DNA of 64,000 nt from Holacanthus passer (lineage: Eukaryota > Chordata > Actinopteri > Pomacanthidae), in assembly GCA_025331565.1 (NCBI GenBank), contig JAFREQ010000092.1, positions 671,001 through 735,000 on the forward strand, given 5' to 3'. Within the stretch, counting starts at the first letter, position 1; the number at the start of each line of letters is the position of its first letter. Below the pieces are notes generated by a model. That model saw nothing but the letters and a program-made list of their open reading frames with translations, was not told the origin of the DNA and did not search any database. This document shows, piece by piece, positions 1 through 11,097 of this stretch. Made by a program: the position numbers and the translations under genes.

Positions 1-1271
1 AAGTAGCACAACATGGTAATCCTCAAGTAATGTTCTGTACCTCAGTAGTTCACTTGTACTGCAATTACACTACTTGAGTAATATTCTGTATATTCATATA
101 AAATGACTGTATAACTGACTCTGCACACAAACAAATGAGGCAGGTTCAACAAATACTCAGCATTGATAAATTGTAAGACATTGTACAGGCATTATTCATG
201 TTCTACCTTTTCTATACCACCAAGGTTATTTTTTTTGCTTAATATCATCCAGTGCTAACGCAGTGCCTTGGCTACATTACGCTGTAAAGCAGTGCAGTAC
301 AGAAGCAGTATAAAGCACTTAAATGCCTCTGTGTTTGATATGTGCCGTATAAATAAGACTCCCTTGCATTGCCTTGCTATTGTAATTGCATGACACACAG
401 AGAGAGATTTCTTATGTCATTACATTTTAAATTAATAAGCCTCTATAAGCCTCGGCCTGAAGCTTTATTCAACACAATGATGGCAGGATTGTGATATGGA
501 GCACTACTAAACTTGATGTAAAGTCAGAAGTTTTGCTATTGGTCCGCAGTGCATGTTTGAGTGTCACAGTTCACAAGAGTTGAACTTAATGGTTGAACTG
601 AATTAGTTGGTTGCAAGTATTAGCTCCAAGCAGTTAAACTTTTGTCTCACTACACTGTAGTGTTGCATCAGGGTTAATGCTTTACATTAGTAAAATATGG
701 AACTGTTTAATATTTAAAAGAGCAATGCATATTGCTGCCATGTAATGCTGAGGGCACACTGTTGTTTGCACAATTGGCTCTTTCTACCAGCTCTGATATA
801 TTAAACGTCTGAATTTAATTTAAATATCAAATAAAAGCTCAGTGAATCAAATTGAATCGGGAGGTCTGTGACAATATGTGTGTAAATTAGCTCAAGTCAT
901 TAGGGTGTATACCAATTAGGCAGATTGAAATCTTCCAAATGCATAGATCACATCTGACTAATGCTGAGGAGCTGTAGCAGCGATGGCCTGAAACGATTCC
1001 CACTCGATAGAAAATGTCTGAGAAATTAGCATTTGACACATGATACAGAAAAGTGTGTTTGCTGAGTTATTTCTGTATATTGCAGATAAACATGTCTCCT
1101 TAAAAAATCACTGCAGCCAAAGCCTGGAGGCTTGATGAGGAACACAAACAATGTAAGACTCATAACGAGGAGGTGGTAGAAAGTGGCTGTGTGGCCATGG
1201 ACATGAATTCTAATCCTATTGTTGGGTGCTTAAGTTGAATAAGAATTAGATTCTATGTTGCGTTATCAAAA
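1..1271. other. intron 1, no gene seen
   Basis: AT-rich unique-looking sequence. I see no exon, RNA gene or clear repeat. Confidence 0.6.
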
Positions 1272-2052
1272 TATCCATCCATCCATTTTCTTCTGCTTAT
1301 CCGGGGTTGGGTCACTTTGGCACCAGGCTAAGCAGCGGATTCCAGATGTCCCTCTCCACAGTAATGCTTTTCAGCTCCTCCTCAGGGATCCTAAAGCATC
1401 TCCAGGCCAGATGAGATATATCCCTCCAGTGAGTTCTGGGTCTACTCCAGGGTTTCCTCCCAGTTGGATGTGCCTGGAACGCCTCCAAAGGAAGGCGCCC
1501 AGGAGACATCCTAATCCAAACCACCTCAACTGGCTCCTTTGAAAGGAGCAGCGGCTCTACTCTGAGCTCCCTCTGGATGTCCGAGCTCCTCACTCTATCT
1601 CCAAGGTCTACGGAGGAAACTCATTTCCGCTACTTATATCCAAGATCTCATTCTTTCGGTCACTACCTGCAGCTCATGACCATAGGTAAGGGTTGAACTG
1701 GTAATTTGAAAGCCTCGTCTTCTGACTCAGCTCCCGCTTCACCACAACAGTCTGGTACAATGCCCATATTACTGCTGATGGTGCACCAATCTGCTTGTCC
1801 ACCTCATGCTTCCTTTTACTGTCGCCTGTGAACAAAATCCAGAGATACTTAAACTCCTTTGCTTGGGGCAGCAATCCACCATTTTACAGCAGAGACCCGT
1901 GGCCTCAGACTTGGAGGTGACTCTCATCCCATCCTCCCGCAGGGTTTCCCAGGTTCCACTGTTTTAAGACTCTCCAAGTCCACAAAACACATTTAGACTG
2001 GCTGGTCAAACTCCCATGACCCCCAGTCATGGTCAGCAGTCGTCCTCCCTGG
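1272..2052 (-). mobile_element. 3' end of an RTE-type LINE (Rex3-like), degraded
   Basis: On the minus strand this encodes fragments of the C-terminal part of a non-LTR retrotransposon polyprotein. Recognisable blocks are FKYLWILFT, IGAPSAV.WALYQTVVVK, SSDIQRELRVEPLLL and PTGRKPWSRPRTHWRD. The frame is broken by several shifts and stops, so it is inactive. The 3' end reads into TGGA repeats (TCCA units on the plus strand, 1272-1285), the short microsatellite tail typical of RTE elements. The element is 5'-truncated near 2052, and the apurinic endonuclease and most of the reverse transcriptase are absent. The family name is from memory; RTE clade is likely, Rex3 is the best guess. Confidence 0.8.
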
Positions 2053-4448
2053 CTGAATTAATTATCAAAATAAAAGCTATTAAAGAAAATATCACATCCT
2101 GTGCTGATGTGACGACATAATGATGAAGGTTTGCTTAGGTTTAGGCATAAGCATGACTGAATTAGTTTTAGGGAATGATCATGGTTATGGTTAAAATAAA
2201 TACTTGTGAAGATGATGCCATGAGCCACCGCAGTTGTAATGATAAACATGTGGTTACGGTTATGGAACGAACAGTTTTCTCCCATGTACTGTTCTGATCT
2301 TAGTTTTCCTTTGAACAGAAACACTGTTTTTCTTCAATTGTTAAGTGTCACTAGTTGCTTGTTCTTTTTTGTTTTTTTCCCCCTCTAACTTGCTGTTGAA
2401 CTACCATCAATTAAGCTCAACACTGCTGTACATTTCACATTAACAGCATACCAGCAGACTTCTACAGCCATTAGACATCATGAAGTCAGACACATCTACA
2501 TACTGGTGATGACTTTCATCAACAGTAACCTTAATTTTGGTCAACAAATGGTCAATTCATAAGCAACTGTAAAGAGTGAGTCTGGTTTTTCTGTTAAAAA
2601 AGTTGAATCCCACAGCACCAGAGTGCCAAGTCTGACATGACAAGCTGAGGTACAAAATGTTTGGTTGGGATTTTTTTTTCACCTTCAGAAATCAGAAATC
2701 GCAACACAGCAAAAAGTGGTTGACACCAAATTTGTTGTAATGCTGACACATTCTAATTACAACCTAGCATCACTTTTTTATTGTATGAGACTCCAGTGAA
2801 ATTCAAAGAATTTGTGTTTTATGTTTCCTGGTATGCAAAGACCATCAGAGACATTAACACATTTGAATTAATCTTCCACTTTGCATAATTCAGCACTAAG
2901 AAAAAAATAGTCTTTTGTTTGTAATGCAAATTATAATCATAGCTCAACTTATTTATTTAGCCTTTTCTTTGTTAGACTTTAGACTTTGCTGTGACTTTCT
3001 TTGATTCTCTTTGTTAGTAAGATATATTTATTTATATTTCTTTCCCTAGGTTCCTGTCTGTCATTGTGTTGTTCCATATTGTTATTTTTATTTTCATTAC
3101 AGAGTTGGGAGTGCGGGTTGTTGAACCCATGTCAGCATTGTTTACACCCACATCTGTCGTATCACAGATGTTCATAACTGAGATTAAAGAGGGTTGCAAC
3201 TTTTTGCTTTTTCTGCTCTCGCTCTTGCTTTTGTGTATTATTAAATTTTAACTACAGCCCCGCTGCTGTTGACTTTCTGCTTCAAGTCTGTCATTGTTTT
3301 TCACTGTCTATGAGCGACAGAGTCTGTAGTCAGCTTGTGTTCAGATGTGAAACCCATGGTTGCATACAGTTCTGTTGTAAAAATGACAAGTTCACGAGGA
3401 AGTGAAGAGTAGTTATGGTTGCAAATACATGCGACATGAAACCAGAGAGCAGCTGGATAATGGACGAGATGTCCATGTCTAACGGAAAATTTAAAGAATT
3501 GCGTATTTCCACTTTATAATCAGATGTTTTTAAACTTGTAAAAGCGACTCTTGAATATTTTTGCATATCTCATGTGAGCATGAATTAGCCTTAATAAGTC
3601 TGTTATATTATTTTGCACTTTCTAACGTCAATTCTCACTGTGAAATCGCTTTCAAGATTCAGATTCTAATTGTTCTCTGTGAGTCTTTTTTTCCTGTCCT
3701 GTGACTTAGAGCAGTCGCACATCATGTCAGAGCGGAGGGAGCGAGTAGACAGACATAAGCTAGCACCTCCCGAGAGTCACAGCCAGTAAATATTAGGTTA
3801 ATTGCTCAAGCACATTAGCACTTGTTCCTCATGGTCGTCATTGACTTCCATTAGCATCACTTAAGATTAGTGTTCCTTTAATTCAACAAGACGAGGGGAG
3901 ACTGGGTTATGTTGCTGAGAGGAATTGAGCTTTGCTTCTGTCATTCAGCGGAGGCGAGGAGATGAGTGAAGTGGTGGGGCAGCAGGAAATAAAAAAAACA
4001 ATTCAAGGACACAATGTGGAGTCATGAAGCTCTCAACACAGTTTAGTAATATGACTTCATTCGTTTGACATGCTATATTGCAGTATTGTATACGGTCATG
4101 ACTACTAATAACCACCTAATGTGAGTAAGTGGAATGCTTTACTTCAGTGGTCCATGGGGTGCTTTGCAAAAGTATATGTGACATGTTGGTATGTTCTGAC
4201 ATTGAAGTACTCTTTGCATGTCCCTTTATTGCTTTCGTGTCCAGTGTAGGTTACATTGCACAAGGGTAGGAGTGATGCAATGTGATGCAGGCGTGAGCTG
4301 ATTGTATTTGGGCTAGACTGGATCTTTGATGTTTAGCTGAATATAGATGTACGAGGAGCAGGTTGAACTCTGATGTAAATTTGCAACAACTGCATATACT
4401 GCTGATTAACATTTAAAGTGTGATTTTCATCATGTCATACTCAGATTT
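2053..4448. other. intron 1, no gene seen
   Basis: Mostly unique-looking. The stretch 3700-3910 has balanced composition and ordered AT words and is a candidate conserved non-coding element (see findings). Short open frames at 3066 and 3330 have no support. Confidence 0.5.
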
Positions 4449-4537
4449 TGATACTATAAATGGTAAATGTTTGTGTTTATATAGCACTTTTTATCCAAAG
4501 TTCTTTAGTTTTGCTTCTCTTTCACACCCACACACAC
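4449..4537 (+). repeat. fragment of a common fish interspersed repeat, ending in CA repeats
   Basis: Reads TAAATGGTAAATG, TTTATATAGCACTTT and then a short CA run. This order is that of a very frequent teleost non-autonomous repeat known to me only by its sequence. It abuts the LINE-like tail at 4539. Confidence 0.45.
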
Positions 4538-4538
4538 A

Positions 4539-4595
4539 GATAAGATAAGATAAGATAAACCTTTATTCGTCCCACAGTGGGGAAATTTGCAAAGT
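4539..4595 (-). repeat. LINE-like 3' tail with TTATC repeats
   Basis: Four GATAA units (TTATC on the minus strand) at 4539-4558 follow the complement of AATTTCCCCACTGTGGGACG and AATAAAGG. It is almost the same tail as the one after the tRNA-Gln at 11058, but here I see no tRNA head, so it is a 5'-truncated copy. Confidence 0.6.
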
Positions 4596-7500
4596 CACAG
4601 TAGACATTAAATGTATTTATACTCATTAGTCACGTCTCTGTAAAGAAATATGCATTGTCAGTGGCGGAGTTCGCCATTTCAAATGCTGTGCACATGCTCA
4701 AAGGATACATGGGGAACAATGTCTGGACAAAATTCAGAAATCAACAGCAACACATGCTCAGTGCATCTAATTTGTGTGCATTCAACAGCTGGTCTGAGGG
4801 ATTTTGAAGAGGAAAAATGTTTATGTTAATACAAGTATAACTACAGCGATTTATAAGTAGGACATTAATTTTTGTCTTGGCCTGGTCAAACAGATACAAG
4901 AATAATTTGTCTTCTTTTGTTATCTTTCCATATTGTGAGACTGTGAGATTTTCCTGCCATCAGTGATCAATAAATGTGTCTTTTCAAATGGAACTCTGGG
5001 ACTTTAATGAGAAGTGAATATAATGTGATTTGATATTTATTCAGCCATTAACACATAAGAAAGTGATTTGGTATTTCTACAACAGAATTAGATTATTTGA
5101 AACAGCATCTGGACATTGCATTTACAGAAAACATGATTCAACAATTAAGTGGTTATATAAAATGTGGAAGTTTTACAGATTGTTTTTGGTGGCTGGTAAA
5201 AAAAACTTTGTTGGTGGTTTGGTGAAGTTTTAGTGTGAAAATGTGTGTGAGGACCAGTAATTTGACCTCACTGGGACCTGCTTTCGTACAAACTTTTTTT
5301 TCAGTAGAGAGTAGTTCCAGTATCCACTAATGTTTCACTGCATGTGTTGTATTCAGCCTGGCACCATGAAGGAATCATTGCAGATATGTAACCTGACTCT
5401 CGGTAGGCAGATTTCAAGAATGACTTACAAATAAAAATAATAACATCTTTTTCAGACAGACACTGTCTTGTTAAATAGCCAGTAAATTTTATTTCAAGTT
5501 CATGTCTGACAGTCTCTTAATTACCCACCTCCAGACCATTTTTAATCAGGCATCTACCAATCACACTGATATCTTCTCCATCCTTCTTCAACCTGTCATT
5601 CGGCAAACTAGATGCCAAACCTCTGATAACTGGGAAGGGCAGAGAACTGTTGACATCGTCTCAAACACATACTGCCGTTCTGTTGGAAGCCAGAATGTGT
5701 CCCTGGGTAGAAGACATTTCCCTCAGACTGATGGGATTTTATTGTGCTTTTACACGTTAAGGCTATTAATAGAGATTAGATAATTACATTCTATCAGTGC
5801 TGAAAATCATGTAAAATAAAGTGGTCCTGCACACATTGCTTGAAGGACTGAAGGATGTTTAATTTCATTAAAGTAGATGACTCATAGCTCCTTTGTCATA
5901 AGCATAATTGGTTTTGACATTTCAGCACCCTGAGGGCTATTATTTCGTCTTTTTTCTGCAGTTGAAAACAGAAAAGTAAATTAGGGTTCTGGGCTTTGAC
6001 ATCAGGGGAATCAGTCTTGTACATGTGTGACTGTTTCACAATGAGAAATTTCACACATTTCCAAATGAGGAATTTTGCTCTGATCTTGAATCACTGTCAA
6101 AGTTGCACGTTGTGGCCGTGCAGTCTTCTGCCATGGCAGAATGTTTCAAACCCTGCTGGCCTTGATTTGTCTTTAAATCATTAAGTTTTCCTCAGAGTAA
6201 GAGGTACTAACTTCAAACGTTTAACTGCAGTCTGATATAAACTTTGTTCTTATTCCCTCCGCGTCCTCGTCCATGGAACTACAACAAAAACTGTTTTCAT
6301 GTTTCCTTCTGAATCAAAGTATAATGGTCCCTACATCCATGGGTACACTGCAAACAGGAACTGCTTACAGCTAATTTGTTGAAGATGTAGGGTAAAAAAG
6401 AGGTAATTTGCTGACAATGGCAACAATATACTTCCTGTTGAGTTGTAAGTTGTAAAAATCTGCAACTGAGTCCAGTTGCCGTTGATTCATCCCAAATGTC
6501 ATTTGGCCTATTCAGGACTGCTCCACAAAAGAAATGTGAGGGGTCACAAAATAACTATCTCGACAGACAAGAAGAAAAACCTTTTTTCTTTTTTTCTCAT
6601 CAGGCCTGTAAAATTATTAGAATCGATTTAAAAAGGGAGAACTGCTCTTTGGTGGAACTGCTTACAGCAATGACAGGCTACAATTAGACATTGCTTGTTT
6701 TCGCTGAATCACCAGACAAAAAAAGGTTCAGAACCACTCCTCCCATTGCTTCAGGTATTATTGCGTTGTAATGCAGTTGAGACCATGATCTGTTATGAAA
6801 ACTCTTGTGCTTGCGGGAAGGTGGGAAAACAACATTCATTCATCAATGGAGAAGCCTACGACAAGCTTTAAGTAGCCCCCCATTACCTCCCAATTCACCC
6901 TGCAATTATAATGACTCTACATTAGAATCAGATGGAATGTGGAAAATTCACAGTCTGGTAGAGCACAGCTATAATGTAGCCTCCAGCAAGTCTCAGAAAA
7001 AAAAAAAAAAAAACAGCATTGCAGTTGTGCTTATCTAATTCTTCAGTTTTACTCAAAGTCGTTAACTATCTGTTGCTAAAAGGGTTTGAAAGTAGCCTAA
7101 ATATCCTGTCCTGATTAAATGAACCTAATTTTCACTTTTTCAGATGCTGCATTTAAACTGTTTTTCTTCATATCTCACTCATCTGCTGTTTTGTTTATCA
7201 TAATGACTTTGCTGATTAGCACTGCTAACCAGTCTGCAATTAGCATTTGCAGATGTATCATAATTGAATGTGTGCTCGCGCTGCAAAGTGCTAACAGTGC
7301 AGGCATGAAATTACCTTCGTGATACCTTCAGTTTCAAACACTCGGAGCACGACACACAATTTGTTTGGAGAATGTGACAGAATTAAAGCGTCATTTAACT
7401 GCAGGTAGATTCCCTCTATGCTTACCACTCATCCACACTGCAGTTTCTATTAAAGACACACATAAGAGCTTAACACATCCTGACCTCACAACAAACTCTA

Positions 7501-10202
7501 AATGAGAACTGACCCTTAAAGTGATTACACAATTGGTTGCTTTCTACTTCTTAACTCCTCCTAAAAGTGGATCCATTAACTAATTACCTAAGGTGGCTTT
7601 AAATTTGATCATCAGGATTGCCGGGATGTTGTGAGACAATCAAGATCAGTCAACTTCTGTCGAAAAGCAATAAAGCAGTGCGTTGTATTGATTTGGGGTT
7701 TAAAAGCCCTACGAATTGATTTGAAGTGTTTGAATCGATCAGAAATGAGTCAAAGATCTGATATTTTGAGTGACACGACAGATCTGTACTAGTCCTTTTT
7801 ACGACGGTCTGAATGTAGACAAAGTTCATGAGCTTTCTATGCTGCAGAGCTAAACGGGAAACCAGAGGAAATGATGTCGCTGAGAAGAATTTCATTAAAA
7901 AAAACAAAAAAACAGACCTACTGAGCTGCTGTGGTTTAAGGCTAAAAATGAAGACACTGAAAACCTTTGTATTCACACAATATCCCAAGGCTTCAAGTAG
8001 CTTCTAGTTGGTTGAATTATGAGAAAAGCAAGGTGCTTATCTCACGTTCTTGGTGTAAGAGTAATTGGCAAAACATTTTAGTGTTTTGCTCCTAAATCTG
8101 ACAGATGTAACAGGTAGTCTAAGGGCGTTTTCAAACTTATAGTCATTTGTTCTGGTGTTATTCAGTGCATGAATTGCTAACGCTGAGATGCTTTCCCCTT
8201 GCTTTGCTTTCTTTGCACACAGAAAAAAAAAAAATCCAGCAAACTAAAATGTTCATGCTGCTCATTGGTGAGATGTGTCTGGGGTGGGAGTGATCAAGTA
8301 AAGACAGGAATAAATTCCTGAAGAACGTCTTACCTGCTGACATATGAAGAAATCAACATACTCCATCACTAATCCAGGTCAGACCTCGATTCATTCTGGC
8401 TAGCAACTGTTGGCTTTTCTCATCAGCATCCCAGAATGCAAAGCGCACCTGGCTATGGAAGCCAATCAGCTCAAAGTTGAAGTGTGGCTTGTAGTTGTGT
8501 CAGATTGAGCTCTGATCGTGTCCTCTCAGCAAACTGCTCCCAAATTTGTTTGTGACTAAGCCTGGACTACTTCCTCTAAAAGGGTTTTGATACGGTTGTT
8601 TTGGTCTGCACCCAAGTATGACTAAACAGGGCGGTTTGAAAATGTGAAAGGACTAAGACCTACTCACAGTCAGTCAGCTGCTGCTTAAAATCAGTCTGCA
8701 GCTCCCTTCAGACCCCACTCTGCTCAACTGCTGTGCACAGTAAATAATCACCAACTGCTATAAAAGCATTGGCAAAAGCTGATTTCATGGCCATTGCTGG
8801 ACTGCCTGGCATCTCACCCTATCCCCATATGTAGAATTACACCATCAAAATATTAAGAATTGTTGAGCTGCAAAATATCACCATATCAACAGGAAGTTTG
8901 ACCAGTCAATATTTTTCTTATTTTAAATATTTGACAACTTAGAAAATATCTAAAATATTTGGAAATGAAGTCTATCAGTTGATCTTTCTGTCGACCTACT
9001 CATCCATCTGTGCTCCTATGCTAAGTTCATTCATGAAACATGTCATCCACAGCAACAGCTCAACCCCGCCTCTTCTCTTAACTTAGGAGTTCTCTCACTT
9101 CCTTGGTAAAAGTAGCTCCCAGGCGCATTGTGAAAAGGTCTTAAGAAGGAACTTTTCGGAGGACTCCTACTGGTAAGATGAGATACTTTGTGAACATGGC
9201 CCCAGGTTTACATGTAGAGCTTGTAGAGCTGTCATATTTCGTGGAAGACTTGAATTTTCGGATTAAATTGAGTTATGAGCGGAACGATGATCTGATGAAA
9301 CATCAAACCTTTGCTGAAAGATTTTAATTCAAAATAAATTTGCGTCAAAGCAATTATGCACTGACTTGGATAGAACATCGCACTCAGCGAACATGTTTCT
9401 CAAACTTAGTTGGACAGTTGTCGTGTTCTGAGTGCATACGTTGTAGTTTGGGTGGCCCCCGTGGGAATTCAACCTCTAACTATAGCAGTGCTATTGCAGC
9501 AAGGTGCTTCAGTGTTTCTCTTTTATTACTCACTTCTCTTTGATGACTCTCCTACAGCGGAGTGTCAGCGTGCTGGTGGGGGAACAGGTTTAGGAGCTGG
9601 GAGGATTTACTGTCACGATGTTGGGGACAGGTTGCATGGATCTGTTCCCTCAACTGCTTGTTCGCTGCAGCAGTGTCTTCTAACCAGGTCTCCGACGTCA
9701 GCATCCAAGAGTCAGGGTAGAAAGAGTCCTAAAATATCTGGGGGCAGAGATGTTCTAACTTCTTGCTGCTTGTGCAATTTTTCCCACTAACTCAAAAAGC
9801 ACTTACAGCGGAATAACCAATTAGCTGTGTAATAAACTTTAATGTGTCACCTGAAACAATGTTTTTAAATGTTTTTATGAAATATGTACTATGCTGTTGT
9901 TACATATCTTAAATATAGATGATTGATTAATCAAATACTCAAAATAAAAAAAGATTATTAGATTCATGTTATTGTGACTATTTTTTAAATTATAAACAAT
10001 GATTCCATTTTTTCACATTACATAACAAAGAAAGAGCCATCAAATTGTAATGCAAGAAAATTATTTAATGCGTAGAACCCATTTCTTCCCCCTGCCCTGT
10101 TTTATTGTAATACAGACAAAATTACACTATAGAATACAAACATGAAAAATGGGCCTATAAACACATTTATGTAAAAAAAAAAAAGCTATGGCTTTATGGC
10201 TT
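4596..10202. other. intron 1, no gene seen
   Basis: No recognisable gene. Contains poly-A runs (for example 6997-7012) and unassigned sequence. The 126-codon frame at 9410-9790 lacks splice support and family similarity. Confidence 0.5.
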
Positions 10203-10350
10203 CATTAAAGAAATAGTTCAACATTTTGGAATTGAAGCTGTGCTAATTGGCTGCTGGCTGCAGCTTCATATTTAGCGTACAGTGGTTCCAACCTTCTTGT
10301 CTAATTCTGAGCAAGAAAGTGAATAAATGTTTTGCCTAAAATGTTGTTAT
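10203..10350. repeat. short MITE-like element with inverted ends
   Basis: Left end 10219-10230 reads CAACATTTTGGA; the right end 10335-10346 is the reverse complement of CAACATTTTAGG. Between them lies sequence resembling, on the minus strand, the subterminal part of a widespread percomorph repeat beginning TTAAAGAAATAGTTCAAC. It is probably a collapsed two-end remnant of that element. No coding capacity. Confidence 0.45.
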
Positions 10351-10976
10351 GTGCCTTTGAAACCCCTACTGACTGTACATGATAATCATAGGCTGACGGT
10401 ACAGTGCAGGATTTTAACTAACATAATCTCTCTCCCTCTCTTTAACTCTCTCTTTCTCGCTCCCTCTCTCTATACAGTATGTATAAAGGCTAATTGATGT
10501 ACTTAAAAGCTGTGGCTCTGCTCCTTGTTTGTATGTTTGAAAAGACACATTTTTGTACTTAAAGACCAGTAAAGATCAGAACGTCAGGCCTTATTTATGT
10601 AACATAGTTATAAGTGCTTAAGCGGTGTGTATATCATAAAATGAATCAATACAAAATGGGGTTAGTTTGTGCGTAGCAGCTGTGTATAAAACAGACAGGA
10701 TTGGACACGTGTGTGCGAGTTGGTCTTAGCAGGTGGAAACACAAGTGAACACTAAGAACATGGAGGGTGTGTCTGTCTTTGCAATCTGCTTGTATCACTG
10801 CATTTTAGTCATTAATTTGGTTTTTGCATTCATATATTTCCTCTGGCTGTCATGCTGCCATGGCCCGGATTTTTGCCTACACTGCCCAACAGCAGCTTTT
10901 TTACACATCGTTTGCATAACGGGTTTGCAAACTGGACTGTAGCATGATGCATGGCATGTGGGAGATAAGTAGCAGT

Positions 10977-11048
10977 GGTTCCATGGTGTAATGGTTAGCA
11001 CTCTGGACTCTGAATCCAGCGATCCGAGTTCAAATCTCGGTGGGACCT
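10977..11048 (+). tRNA. tRNA-Gln (anticodon CTG)
   Basis: These 72 nt fold as a complete tRNA. The acceptor stem is GGTTCCA paired with TGGGACC, with one G-U pair. The anticodon stem is CTGGA/TCCAG around a seven-base loop with CTG at 11010-11012. The T-loop is TTCAAAT. The sequence matches vertebrate tRNA-Gln-CTG closely as I remember it. There is no intron and no encoded CCA, as expected in a nucleus, and a T5 run at 11052-11056 could end RNA polymerase III transcription. The caveat is that a LINE-like 3' tail follows almost directly (11058-11097), as in SINEs. It may thus be a recent tRNA-tail retrocopy rather than a conserved locus. Confidence 0.8.
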
Positions 11049-11051
11049 GAC

Positions 11052-11056
11052 TTTTT
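11052..11056 (+). terminator. RNA polymerase III T-run after tRNA-Gln
   Basis: Five T residues begin four bases after the tRNA. This is the minimal Pol III stop signal, and it would keep the primary transcript from reaching the LINE-like tail beyond it. Confidence 0.5.
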
Positions 11057-11057
11057 G

Positions 11058-11097
11058 TGAATTTCCCCACTCTGGGACGAATAAAGGTTTATCTTAT
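11058..11097 (+). repeat. LINE-like 3' tail fused to the tRNA-Gln
   Basis: Contains AATTTCCCCACTCTGGGACG followed by AATAAAGGTTTATCTTAT. It is nearly the reverse complement of 4539-4590, which ends in repeated TTATC units, and related to the tail of the SINE at 52461-52495. Such shared tails are the recognition ends of CR1/L2-like LINEs and their dependent SINEs; the exact family is not determined. Confidence 0.6.

Noticed and set aside
1312..1874. Host genes on the minus strand
   Set aside because: The peptides are pieces of an RTE-type LINE polyprotein broken by frameshifts.
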